NCBI RefSeq assembly: GCF_002288925.2
Contig: NW_022098023.1
Span: forward strand, 29,852,084 to 29,916,083
Direction of reading: 5' to 3'
Origin: Delphinapterus leucas
Lineage: Eukaryota > Chordata > Mammalia > Artiodactyla > Monodontidae
Length of the DNA stretch: 64,000 nucleotides
Both the position numbers and the translations under genes were made by a program. A model generated the notes under the pieces. The model was not told where the DNA came from. It did no database searches and saw only the letters and a program-made list of their open reading frames with translations. Of this stretch, positions 1 through 13,300 are shown piece by piece (within the stretch, counting starts at the first letter, position 1; every line of letters starts with the position of its first letter).

Positions 1-1217
1 ACATAAAAAAATGGGTGGGAACAAAAAGACTACTGACTTCATATCATAACACAATATTAAGAGAATGTGGGAATAAATACACGCAAATTTTTTAATGTCA
101 CACTAAGAAAGATTAAGAGCTTGACTTTTTTTTCTTAAAGAGGTTAAAAAAAAGTCCCTGAAGTATATGCAATTGTAAAGAAACTTTAATAAGAAAACTT
201 TAATAAGGAATTATTCAAAATTTCATCCACAAGTGTATAACGCTTCCAAAATTAACACACTATAACGATAACTAATTGACGACCAATTTGAACCCGCCAA
301 AGATGTGGATTTCTTAACAGGGTTGAGAGTTTTCTTGTACACAATTTATAATAGCTTCGTAAAAACAGAAGACCACAAAAGACTCAGACTTTCATTAAGA
401 TCAAGTTAGTCTATAATTTCACACAGCTTGATAGAATTTCCATAGAAAATTATTGCAGATTAAAAGTCACCATTCCTGTCTATAGAGAGGCTGATGAAAC
501 AGTCTCACGGCTACCATTTAGTAAGGAGTACCTCTCAAGCCAACTGCATTGCGTTTAAGTGAATGAAACTGTGTTTACCACTGGCTTCTAGGGGACAAAG
601 GAGCTTTGCTTAATTTCACCTGACAGCACGTTTCCTTTTTGACATTATCCTTAAAGACTATTTGCCTTCTCCCTGACCTGTAAATATCTCAAGGTTTCAC
701 ATAGTAACTGCTCCACAGGCAAGTATAAATTGGACCTTTATCCTGTTATGTTGCAATGAAAAAAAATAAACCCTCACACTGATGTTTATATAGTCTTCCT
801 TTAAAAATACAATTTTAATTGCACCACGAAGACATGAAAAAGAACTTTGCTATACTTTTACACAATTTAGTTAAGAGTAAGGGCTGGTTTTATCCGACCA
901 TTCCATTCCTAAATTTACTTTAAAAGGAGAAAAAGTTGTTTATTTTCTGCATATATAGCCAATCCTGCATGTGAATATACAATGTAAAATGAAGAAATTA
1001 CATACACCACCCTTAAGTACTCATTTCTTTCATTAATCCAAGTCACTACTTATTACAGCAATACTCTGCTTTTTCACTGCAGAGCAAAATGCTCGAAGGT
1101 TATGCACATTTAATGACAGTTTAATATTGGTGCACATGTACATCCCACTACACTTACACAAAATATCTATTTCTAACACTGGTATCCCCAACCCTGAGAT
1201 GCATTCAGTCTCATTAC
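1..1217 (-). other. LMO7 intron after exon k (partial)
   Basis: AT-rich intron, cut by the window edge. I see no further exon, no repeat I can name and no convincing open frame. Confidence 0.7.
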
Positions 1218-1360
1218 CTGTCCTGCAGCATTTCGTTAAATGTCTTAGATCTTCTCTCAGGCTTCTCAAGCGACTGCTTCTCAATCTCTTCCCTCTCTTC
1301 TTTTTTCTTCTGCAAATCTGAAGTGTAGCTTTTCCGACGATCTTTCCATTTTGCAAGGTC
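1218..1360 (-). CDS. LMO7: LMO7 exon k: charged coiled-coil segment
   Basis: The exon is 143 bp: 47 codons from phase 0, plus two bases. It reads [20 protein letters not shown], then [20 protein letters not shown] and FNEMLQD. It is highly charged and helical and continues the coiled coil of exon j. The [11 protein letters not shown] run is typical of LMO7/LIMCH1. The acceptor is ttctgtcag and the donor gtaatg. The following exon (serine-rich region before PDZ) is not found in 1-1217 and should lie outside the window. Confidence 0.95.
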
Positions 1361-4300
1361 CTGACAGAAGAAAATCACATCAGCACAGGCACACCTGAAT
1401 TTCTACACACCCTCTCCAGCAGTGAGAGCGCGCCAGAGGATCCCATTACATCGCTGAAACTATTCACTACAACTTTGATGCCAAGGTGCCCTAATTTTGC
1501 TTTTTATAGCCAGCGTTTCTGTACCAAGCCTTTTATCTCATGTATCTGTCTAAAAGCCCTGACCTAATAAGATAGGCCCCATTTTTGTTTTCCCAGGTAG
1601 CCTGCCTCACTTGCCCATTTCACAAAGAATGCTAAATGCTTGTAATTAGATGCCAGGTCAGAGAAGATCAGGAACTGTTTCAAATTCATTTCCATCTCAC
1701 TCCAATAATCTGGCTCTTACACAAAATGACATGTTTCACTAGTCAGACTGGAAGAGAAACGTGATTGTAAAATGGCTAAACGTAGAAACATACATTTAAC
1801 AAATACTGAGTTCAATCCCTACTTTGAGACAAGGGGGCCACAAACACAGATGAATAAGGTGCACTTCCCCTCAAGGAACTCTCAGTCTAGAGGGAAAGAC
1901 AGACAGGTAAATAAAGTTCAACAATGAGTGTGATAGGATTGTGTGAGAGAGCAGGGATCCAAAGAAGAAAGTGATCAATTCTATCCCAGGCAGGGGAAGG
2001 CAGAGTTTGGAAAGGCTTTAATGGGGAAGCCAGCCTCAAGTATGTGATTTCAAAGCGGGTCAACTCCCCATAAAGACAGGGCAGTAAGGAGGATTACACG
2101 GGAACAAGTGGACATCTGCTTTCCATACATCCAGGAACCTAAGTCTCACCTAGCTGGGTGACCACAGGACAATCAACCTAATTCTCCTTTAAAATTAGTC
2201 CTAGCAGCCTAAGCCGGTTCTGACAGCCAGGGGTTAAGACAGTTTGGATGGTACCAACTTTTCTATGTCATCAAAACAGAGAAATTCCATGCTAAGAACT
2301 CCTAGTGGCACTGCAGCCCCAACAGAAGCTCATGTAAGCTTCTCAAACTGAGAGGAACCTCATCCCCAGGGCACATAAAGCAGGTGTGGTTTATACCCTT
2401 TGGGAGCAGACAGGGCCATTCCTGCTTCAAAAAACAGCCTGAAATCCATATGAACTATTTTCAGAAAGAACAAAAGCAGTGCACATAAGTCCTACAAGGT
2501 AACCAGCATGAATTTTCGTCTGACTTAACCTAAGGGATAAACCCTCCATACCTCTCATTTTCAGCCTCAGTCATCATGCATTTTGGCAAACTGACACTGA
2601 ATTTCTGTTTCTTGACAATTAAAATGCGTTCCCAAATAAAAGAGGAACTGGAATTTAGAAACGTGGCCAAGGCAGAGGTTTCATCTGTATTATGTAATAT
2701 TTAACTCCTTGGAAAATTAAGATTTACTATCTCTAGCCCTTTTGTTTATGCTACCACTCAACCCTCTTACCAAAAGGTTGTCCTCAGACTTCTTTGGGTC
2801 TGCTCTGTGTAGTTTATCTATCGTATTTCTTTACACTCCTTTGGTGTAAAACAATTAACGCTTTTTAAAAGGGTAGAGTTCCCTTCTGCCGGGGACAAAA
2901 CTAAAGGTTAAATCTTTATCCAAATAGACACCTGGATATATGTCAGCGCTGTAAAAACACCTAATTTTGATTCACATTACATAACTGCTTTTTCAACCAA
3001 AATATTACTGAGTTATAATTCGTATTTTTCCCCAAACCTCCTCTATTAACTCTAAGAACGCTTTCCTCTCTCTCTGCTAATACCCAGTCTCTGGGCTGGA
3101 CCCTCTGCTCCCCTGTTCTCCCTAAACCTTGAGCAAAGTGTTTCCTTTCATGAGCATCGGTAACAGTCATACGCCAAGTTCAACCACCAAAGCAAGTAAA
3201 CAAGTTACCTATACTGCACGGAAGCAGCTTCTCATTTTTGAGAACTCACAGAAAATATTAGAAGACAAACAGCTTCCGTTTTACACAATGGCCTTTAAGA
3301 TATGTAGCAGTAATAGACCAAAATGGTTAAAACATCACATTTTCTACAGAACTGAAATCTGGAATAGCAAGGAAAATCGTCCCTTGAGTATACTGACTCT
3401 CTTTTTAAAGAAGGAAGAGTCAAACAAATACATCCTCCCTGCCTCCCCATCTCCCAATAAAAATAATACTCACATCCTGCCATTTCTGATCTTGTTCTTT
3501 TAACTGTGACTTTATTTTCTGCATCTCCTCGTAACGCAGCTGACGCAAGTTCTGAGCATCCTCTGCGCTGACATCACTCATGGACTTGCTCCTACGACAA
3601 AAATACCCATGGTAACCAAGGTTCATGTGACCGGATTTAAGGTAAAACTGGAAGGTTGGGCTTATATTTGGAAATTCCATCTAAAATTCTGCAGTACTAC
3701 CTAGATGCTTTCGTGATAATATCACAGAAATAGCACTACAGAGATAAATGGTGTTTTTCCAAAACGCAGAAACAAGAGCCTAGCACTCAAGTCAAGCGTG
3801 AATTCTTTCACAAAATGGCTAAATGAACCCTGAACAAGTCTGAAAAAATAATCCAATGTTCATATTTAGGTAGTCGATGCAGAAAAAGATTACTTTAGGA
3901 AAAAAATAATTATTAGTCCCTAGAATCACCTGTCTTTATTTTTCTATCTCCCCCAGAGATAATCTTTTAAGGTTTGGCTGCCTTTTCTGAGCACTTATTA
4001 AATAATTTAACGATTACCTGATATTTTCTCCTCAAGTTCAATACCAGGAATAAATGTGCCACTGCTTCTCAAAGATTCTATAACATCCGCCCCACTACTG
4101 CACTGGGCTTGGTCTCAAAGACCACAGGTGGTTTCCAATAGCCAGTTACAATATAACCTCTATTATAATCCTCTTTTTTGTTAAGGCAGCTTTCGTTTTG
4201 TCCATGTGTGACCCCTGCCGTGAGGATGTACTGCGGGTTAGGTGTCAAAGAGTTCAAGCTAGGGTAGTTTGAGGACAGTGGGGTGCCGCCCATGAGGCAC

Positions 4301-7300
4301 GTGTTCTGTACACGCACACAGAAGGGTATGGTGAGCTACACCAGAGAAGGGAGACTGAGGGAGGCCTCCAGGAAAGAGAGGTGTCAGATCTGAATACTGA
4401 GTAGCAGCTAGGAGGAACGAGAGAGACACAGAGCTTTCAAACGTGGGGTGCCCAAAATGTTCTTTCCTACCAATCTTTCTAAATTTTTATTTCACTGTAA
4501 CTGACTCCACTTTTAGTTATTTAAGTAACTCTCCCTCTCTTTCTTGAGCCCCTAAGTTTGCCTTCCCCAAGACTTTGCCATCACCACATTTTTTTAATAA
4601 CATGCTTGCCCTTAGCCAGCTCAGGAATTCAATTACATTCTCTACGTAAATGACTCCCCCAAATCCACGGCCTAGGCCCTGTCTGAGTCAATTCCAATTG
4701 CTTGTTAAATAAACGTCTCTGCATGGCCACCGTAAAAGGATCAATGGAAATAACACCTAGAAAGGGTTTTGTAAATGGTAACTTACTAACACATGATTAT
4801 TGTTGATGTAGCCAAACTCAATTTTGTCTCCAAACCTGCTTTTCCTCTTATCAGTGATGCTACCTGCCCCCAATTACCCACATTTGAAACCGAAGAACCA
4901 TTTTTCACCTTTCTCTCTCCCTTCTCCCTAGTTATCAAGTCCTCTTATTCAGTGTCTTTTTCTTTCCATTTCTATTGCCAACACCCTAGATCAGAGCACA
5001 GTCAACTCTTACCTAGACTTTTTTAAAAGCTTCTTAAATTATCACCCAGGCTCCAAATCCAGTAAAGGTCTCTCCTGAACTCTTCCCTCCAACTTAGAAA
5101 CCCTTCACCAGTATATATGCCTTTTTAAATGCCACTCATTCCTCAGGATCCCTGCAAGACTATAGTCTGGTTGGGTGCATGCAACTTCCTGTTCATTCTC
5201 TGCTTAGAAGTCTCATGGGCAACTCAAACTTAATTTGACAGACCAAAAACACGGTCCCACATCTTCCTCATCTCAACAAAAGCCAACTCCATCCTTTCAT
5301 ATTATGGGCCAAAGATCTTTTTTTGTTTGTTTGTTTTTGTTTTTTTTGCGGTATGCGGGCCTCTCACCGCTGCGGCCTCTCCCGTTGCGGAGCACAGGCT
5401 CCGGACGCACAGGCTCAGCGGCCATGGCTCACGGGCCCAGCCGCTCCGCGGCATGTGGGATCTTCCCGGACCGGGGCACGCACCCGTGTCCCCTGCATCG
5501 GCAGGCGGACTCTCAACCACTGCGCCACCAGGGAAGCCCTGGGCCAAAGATCTTGAAGTCATGCCAGAGTCCTCATTCCCGTATACATAACTGATCCCAT
5601 CAGGAAATCCTGTCCCTCTACCTTCTAAATATATCTAGGGGCAACCACCTCTCACCACCTCCACCACTGCCATCCTGATCCAGGCCCTCCTATCTCCTGC
5701 CCGGATTATTACAATAATCAGTCTCCCTGCTTCCACCACTTTCTGCACAACAGCGTATTCTCAACATAGCAGCCAGAAGGACCTTTTTGAAACTGCACTC
5801 AGGTCGTGACAGGACTCCACTCAGCACCCACCAGTTTCTTCCCATCTCACCTGAGTTAAAAGCAGGTTCTTCCAAGACCTTCAATGTCTGACACTACCTG
5901 GCCCCTTGCCTACCTCTCTGCTCTTGTCCCCACTGAGCTCCCCTTCACACACTCTGTTCCAGCCAACTGGCTTCCCTGCTCAGGCCCAACCTCTTCCCTC
6001 CCTGCTCTTAATCTGCCTGGAATGCTCTTCAACCGAATATGCAAATGGTTTATCTCTCACTTCCCGTCAGCTGCTTAAATGTTACCTCGGGGGTTTCCTC
6101 CCCTGACCACCCTACAAGACGAGCTAATGCCCCTCTCCCCTGACTCACATTATCCCTCATTTTCTCCATAGCATTTATCACCATCTGAATTGTATGGTTA
6201 TTTACACATCACCTGCCTCGCCCTGTAAGATTATAAAGCAGGAATTTTGTCTGACTTGTTTGCTGCTGTATCACCAGCGCCTAAAAGAGTGCCCAGCCCC
6301 TGGTAGGTGCTCGTAAATGTCCTAATGACCTAGATAATCTTCTCCCACTTTGATAAAGTCTTCCTGCAAAAAGCGATGCTTTAGTTATACCATTCTTGTG
6401 GCACTTAACACTCAGCATTATGTCATATGTAGTGTGCAAGCATGCATGCATGTTTAGCTTTCCTCCCTCACAAGTTCACATGCTGCCTGGAAGGAAAACA
6501 CATTAACAGGGCATGCAGGACACACTCATTTAACATCTGTGGTAAGAATGAGGTATGACTTAGCATATTTAATCATGCAAAATAAACTAGCTATGAAATG
6601 TTTCTAATTTTGTAAGAAATTGTGGCTCCTCCCCAAAGTTTTATACAGAAAGCTTTATAGGATTTATTCAAGAATATTAAGGAATTACATATATGAGTAC
6701 ATATATGAAATTATATATTGAGCTGTTAACATCATATATAATTAACTAGGTATGACTATATAAAAATCGTCACATGATTTGAGAATATAAACTCACTTAA
6801 GTCATAACTGCAAAGAATAAGGCTATATGAACTAATACAATAACAGACTCACTAAAAAGAAAATTTTTTCAGGACGAAGGTATGAGGGGAATGTGGATGC
6901 CCAACACATGAGGTTACATAAATTCCAGAACAAAATTGGAAATGTAAATATTTTAAGTAATCTTTTGGCGGGAGGAAGGCTGGACAGTCTCAACTGGCCC
7001 AGACCCTTTCAGCCCTCACCCTCCTGCACTATGAAACCTTAACATATGTCTTTTCAGAAAACATGGTATCACCATGGGCAAAGGCTGCATCACCCTCCGG
7101 GGAGCCCGAAGCACAGAGCCCGGCACACAGGAGGTCCCCCCAATATGAACAAAGTAAGCCAAACAACGGCTAGAGTAGACAAATCCCTGTGGAAGGCAGG
7201 AATATGAGGCCCTTGTGTTCCCTGGGATCGATAAAGTTACCTCTAGAAAGCCTGGCACATTCCATACAGGTTGAGCCAGGCACCACAATGAGACAGGAAG

Positions 7301-10300
7301 TAAGACCCAGCAGAGGCACCATTTTTCACCCCCACCTAACACCACTTAACTTTTCTCAGCCTCAGTTCCTTGTCTGCTAAGCCAGGAAGGAGTCGTTAGG
7401 AGAAATAATGGGTCAGGTTATGTTGATGGCATTTCAATAACCATCTGGTGCTATACACCAACTATTCTTATTAAGGCAAATATGCTCATTAGAGATCTAC
7501 TGAAAACTAACTCCCAAAGCAGTTTCAAATTAGAGAGGTCACCCCAGGCCACACTGATAAAATCGAGAACTTTTTGAGTGTAGGAGTCTTTCAGCCAGAT
7601 CATGAAGAATTCTTTCCTTCCTTATCAGAGTTAACAGCATAATATTAAACTTCTGAGGGCTTACTGTGTGCCAACAACAACCGCCGAGCAGTCTCCATGG
7701 ATTACCTCATTGTACGAAACCCTAGTCTGATTCTAGCAACTCAGGAGCTGCAGGTCCTTGGGAAAGCTGTGGCATCTGTTTCTCTTTCTCCACATCTCTA
7801 AAATGCACATAACACCTACCTGTCTACCTCTGCAAACTGAGATACTATTTACTAGCAAATAATTCCCTTGCAGTTCATTTACCCTTGTATTTCCTTATTT
7901 GCAAAAGCTCCAATTTAAAACTGCATTTGGATTTTTCCCAAAAAATACAGGTCTATTATGTTGCATTTTCAGTTGAATAGAATTTTTTTAAATAGCATGT
8001 AGGGTGAAGAGAGAAAGAAGGGGAAGTTTAAGAAAAAGGGAGTAGATTATAAAACAAGATCACTAAAATCTTATTTTCTTTTCCCACAGTGCAGGGACTA
8101 GTGTTACGATATTTTTTTAGAACACAATCTCAGGAAATTTATAGATGAATATCTAGGAACTAAGGGATCAAAAAGGAACAACATGTAGCAAAATTTCCTA
8201 AATATAAAATCACCGATAACCTTATATGGCAAACAGAAATTCCATGATGCTAAGTTTGGGGTCCCCACCTTTCAAGGGAAGATAAGAATATACCTATTTA
8301 TGCACCTCTAAATATATTTCCATTAGGTGTTGTAGGAATTCTCTGAAGAGTAATTAGTGCTAAAACCAGGGTAAGAGGCTTTAGAATTACCATAAATTAT
8401 AATGATAAGATAACATAAGAGACTTTTCCTTTATAGGTTTAGAGTCTAAATCAGTGTTTCTCTATAGCTGCATTATTGACATTTTGGGGCCCCAAAATTA
8501 TTTATTGTAGGGGGCAATCTTGTGTACTGTAGGACATTTAGCAGTATCTTTGGCTATAAAAGCACTAAATACCAGTAGCAACGCTCCCCTCAACCCACCC
8601 AATGTGACAATCAAAAATGTCTACAAACATTGCTGAATGTCCCCTGGGGGCAAAATCTTCAGAAAGTAACTCACATCAACTTTGTTTTTCCTTCCTTCTT
8701 GTTGTCTTACGTGTCTTAGAGTTCTACAGAATTTTTTGGCCAAAACCCCATAAGTAAAATATACGTGTCTTAGTTGTCTTTGATTGCAACTTCACCTTGA
8801 ATCAACGTTCATTTCCTGTTGCTACTGGCAGTAGACTCAATGGCTTAATCATATTACAAAATTATAGCTATATACCATTACAAATTCTTTGTCATTAACA
8901 GCTTCTGCCAAGAGGCATCATAACCAAATTTTCAAATGTCACAGGACCATAAGACAAATCATGCAACACAAAAGCACATGTGAGAAAATGACTGCCACAT
9001 ACAAAGCGTCTTACTAAAAGTAAAGTGAGAAGTGTTAAATGCCAAATAAAAAGCAAGCCAGAAATGAACAATCTAAGCCTGCAAAAGGTGATGCACATTT
9101 CTCTGTAACCTGGTTCTTACCAAAAAGAAAGCATTCGTGTTATAGGCAGTTATTCTTCCATCACAGGATGTTGAGCAATAATGATTTTTCCAGGTAAGTG
9201 TTCCAAGCTTGACAACATACACGATGTCCAGAGGAATACCACCCAGACATATCACTTGTTTCATGTTTATAATCATTCACAAACATGTTTATAAACATGA
9301 GATGAATTCTAGATTAAATGTCTATACTCAATCCAATTTAAATCTTTTTTTGTTTTCACTGCAGATCAATTTAAGAAAAACATTGGTAACTGAGAGAATT
9401 TTTTTTAATCCCAAATAATATATTTTAATTGCAAGTGGTCTAAAATGCACTTCAGTTTTCTGAAGATATATCTGTGTTACTTTCCATTATCTGACAAGTC
9501 ATGCATTATTCAACAGTCTCCATTTACAGACAACCTTGCTTTATTTGTGTTACCTTGGCAGTAAACGGCATGGGGGACAGCCTGTAAAACAAATAGCGTA
9601 CTATGCAAGCAGCAATCCTGAAACGGTCTACAGAAGGCATTTGCTGCTGCTGGCTCTGGCCCAGGAAAACCCTTAGCTTGCTGAGCCTCAGCCTTTGGGT
9701 TTTTCTCTTCTTTCCTTAACCCAGTCATACAGTGTGTTCCTAAGAGGGAACAGGTAGAGCCATTGGAATAGCTGTACAGGTTTACAGTCGCGTGAAGCAC
9801 TTGTACTCAGTGTATACGTATCCCCTTCAAGAAAAACAACCTGCTTACATTATAAAGCCTTATTTACCAAAGAAAATTCCTCTGAAACTTATCATTCAAA
9901 ATGTTTGATACTGCAAAGATTTGTTTATCAAGTTAAAACAGCTTTCCCATGATGAACTGAGATTAGCAGATGCTTGAGCGTCATGCTAAAAATTGCCTCG
10001 TTCACCTTCCCTGATGGAAACGCTTTAAGCACACATGAGGAACTGGATAGGAGATAATGTGCCTTTGCAAGGCACACTTAAAGCACGCTGGGAGCCTGAT
10101 TTTTAAAATCAACGGCTGAGAAGTACTTGAAATTAGTTGCCCATCGCTCCTTTACATCTTTGACATCTAGAATGGCTGTATTGCTTTAAATAGTAATTTT
10201 TAGTACCTTCCAAGATCTCCACATTATCAAAATTATCCAAAGCTATCAAAATCAGAGAACCTGGGACTTCCCTGGTGGCACAGTGGTTAAGAATCCACCT

Positions 10301-13300
10301 GCCAATACAGGGTACACGGGTTCGAGCCCTGGTCCGGGAAGGTCCCACGTGCTGGGAGCAGGTAGACCCGTGCACCACAACTACTGAGCCTGCACTCCAG
10401 AGCCCGCGAGCCACAACTACTGAGCCCGTGAGCCACAACTGCTGCTGCCCGCGCAACCCTAGAGCCCGTGCTCCGCAACAGGAGAAGCCACAGCAATGAG
10501 AGGCCTGCACACCACAATGAGGAGTGGCCCCGCCCCCTCGCCATAGCTGGAGAAGGCCCGTGCGTAGCAGCAAGGACCCAACGCAGCCAAAAATTAATTA
10601 ATTAATTAATTAATTAATTTAAAATTAGAGAACCTTAGAGATGAAAAGGCTTAGGCAGATTAAAATATCTGACATACTTAAATTTTCTTCTTGATCAAGA
10701 AGTATTAGCAGTTAGGTTCACAAAGTTACAGAAAGTTTGATATAAAATATTAAGATGTAGCCAGCTGGTTATTCTGCACTAAGAATGACTAAGTCTACAT
10801 AGTTAGTGTGTACTAAAAGTAAAGAAGTATTTATTTTAACTCAGTTATTCTAGAAAGGGAAAATATTTCCAGAAAATTATTTTTATCATATTTTATGTCT
10901 ACCAGGTGACTAGAATTAAACAACAGGACAGTCGCCCCTCCGTATCCGAGGGGGATTGGTTCCAGGATCTGCATCCTCAGATACAGAGGACCAATGTAGA
11001 CAAAAACTGGGAATTAGTTCTAAATATAGTTCTTGCAGCTATATTGGAAACTACCAATATTTTAATTTTCTTGCAGTTTTGGAAGTCTGATTTGCCTTTA
11101 TAATACAGCCGTGTTATAAAATTTTACCCTAATCAGGAATCTTGAAAATGTTTCCAAATCCTACTAAGGGAAGACTAATGCCACTCACCATCCCAACTAA
11201 CAAAGCTCCCCTTGAACTGAGAGTACACAGATAATGCCAACTGCATGCATTCCAACCTCAAAGTAAATGCTAATACTCTTTTTCCATCATAGATATTCTA
11301 AAACATAGTTATTTGGGCTTCAACATCCAGAAATGAGAGGTTTGGTCTATGCAGCAATCAGATACCAAAATAAATACACCTAATCTCAGGCACGTGTTTT
11401 TGTGACTTTTAATCAACTCCTTAAGGAAAAAAAAAAAAAAGGGCCTGAATTTTCGACTTCTAATAAAACAAACTGTTGCTGTCCTATAGGACTTCATGCA
11501 CTGGGCACTCAGACAGAAATATTACCATTTTGTTGCAGAATTAAGAAAGATTTCCCATTTTTTAAGTCTCATGCACAGCACAGAGCACCCCCATTTAGTG
11601 ACATGCCAGGATAGAAGTGCAAGGACGTATTACAAAAAGGACAAACAAAATGCAGATTTTTTTTTTACTGTGAACCACAAAACTTACCCGTTCTCACCAT
11701 AAATCTTTTGAAAGAGTCTAAGAAATCAGAAAACCAAAAATTAAAAGTCATTTTTTTCCAGTTGTGTTAGTTTCTAAATCAGCATCTTTAAGAGTTGAAC
11801 TAGAGATGGACAAATCTCAAAAGGTTGTTTCTTCAGTCACATTCTTGATCATGTCTCAAAATCTCATTGATCTCATATCTCAAGGAATTCAGATTAAGAT
11901 AAAGAATTTCCTGATTCCCTCTGAACCAACAAACCCATTTTTAAAAAAGCTTCCTGTTGCCAGGAACTAATAAGTTAGATTTAGATCTACTAATTTCATT
12001 TAACCCAATATTTGTCGATCCCAAAGTTCAACAAACTGAACAGTCATCAAAACAGCAAGTTGCATAACACATAAATGCAGACTCATTATCAAAATGGCCA
12101 TAATTACATATATGTAAAGTGTAGCAGACAGCAAATAACATTCATGCATTTTAATAATGTTTGCACTGAACTTTAAACCATAAATTTAAAAAGTCACACA
12201 TCGATAGTCCAAGAAGTCTAGGTCAAAATCAAAATCAAGTTAAATGAAACTTGCAATGCCATATTTTAAGGGAAATTTTTACACAAAAATCATGTACTCC
12301 GAAATAAGAGAAACATGGAAAACCAAACAACCAGACTGTTTCAGAAATGCCTGGACGTGAGAATAAAAGTCTGTAAATATAATTGGAAAACATTTTCGTG
12401 AAACGTCAATGTGTTAGAATAGTATCATAGTCATCCTTAAGGCCAAGGGCAACATTTGTGTATACACCTTCTTAAACAGGTCTCAGAGAGGTGATGTTGA
12501 GATGTGCAAATATGGAATTGCACTTTTTCCACACAAAGACTAAAGGTTTCTCAAAGCAAAATCAATGTTTTACAGGATGCTTCCAAATGGCTCATGACAT
12601 GCAGAGCTGGGCAATACGATGCCACTTTCTCACACAAGAAAAGTCACACAAGACCATCCATGACAAGCAAATCCTTGCAGAAACACACTCTGACCTCTCC
12701 ACCATCAGCCGCTTCCTGTGCCTAAGCCTGCTGGCCTCCCGGATGGACTCCCACTTCTGTAAGTCGGCCTCGCTGCAGGGACCAGGGGTGAACCTGACTG
12801 GAGGCACAGTACTTCCCAGCTTCCAAGATTGGATCTTACGAGCCAACATGTCATCTTTCTTCTGCCTCCAGGAAGGAACTAACACTCTACAGCTATTACT
12901 TTTTTCTTTAGGTGGGCATGTCCTTTCAAGTACACAGAGAAATTTTGCTTGAATTTCCGGAGGAAGAGTCCAGGGTTCGGGGAAAGGGACTGGCTGGTAT
13001 CTATCTGGGGCTCCCGACAGAGGCACCTCTTTCTTCTGTGCTGGAATGCGGCGAACAATCATATCATCTTTTTCTAGGTCTGGAAGTACAAGTTCACCTT
13101 CCCTACACTGCAGTATTATATCTTGCTCTACAGGATCGTCTTGCCCAGAAAGCCTTCTTAAGTCTTCGAAAGCCCGAAGAACACATGGGTTTGCATGGAA
13201 AGCCCCAGTCTTTCTGACAAAGAAATCATCATTCTCTAAGTCAGGATCCAGGGCTGGCATCTCCAGGTCATCTGGTGTATAAGAGAGATTCTTTCTGCGT

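Larger units (their letters stand above)
3592..11687 (-). other. LMO7 intron i/j
   Basis: An 8.1-kb intron. Recognisable contents are an L2 with an inserted SINE (4790-6325), MIR fragments (7645-7860), a MER20 (8448-8662), a long CHR SINE (10263-10623) and a Tigger-like end (10920-11000). Nothing was recognised in 3592-4790, 6330-7640 or 8665-10250. Confidence 0.6.

Noticed and set aside
5235..5594. Several overlapping open frames of 77-119 codons at this and other SINE positions (10133-10573, 25600-26028, 33451-33886, 40813-41360, 57072-57631)
   Set aside because: They are GC-rich CHR SINE bodies translated by chance. The same peptides ([18 protein letters not shown]) recur at each copy.
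9510..9800. 96-codon minus-strand frame as an extra LMO7 exon
   Set aside because: The peptide is unlike LMO7 or LIMCH1, and I see no acceptor/donor pair in the phase of intron i/j.
10263..10340. tRNA-like box A and box B in SINE heads as possible tRNA genes
   Set aside because: The heads lack a foldable cloverleaf with intact acceptor stem and anticodon arm, and are part of flanked SINE insertions.
12491..13282. Plus-strand open frames (153, 101 and 78 codons) over exon h
   Set aside because: They are antisense to the LMO7 exon, whose minus-strand peptide is recognised. Their translations match nothing.
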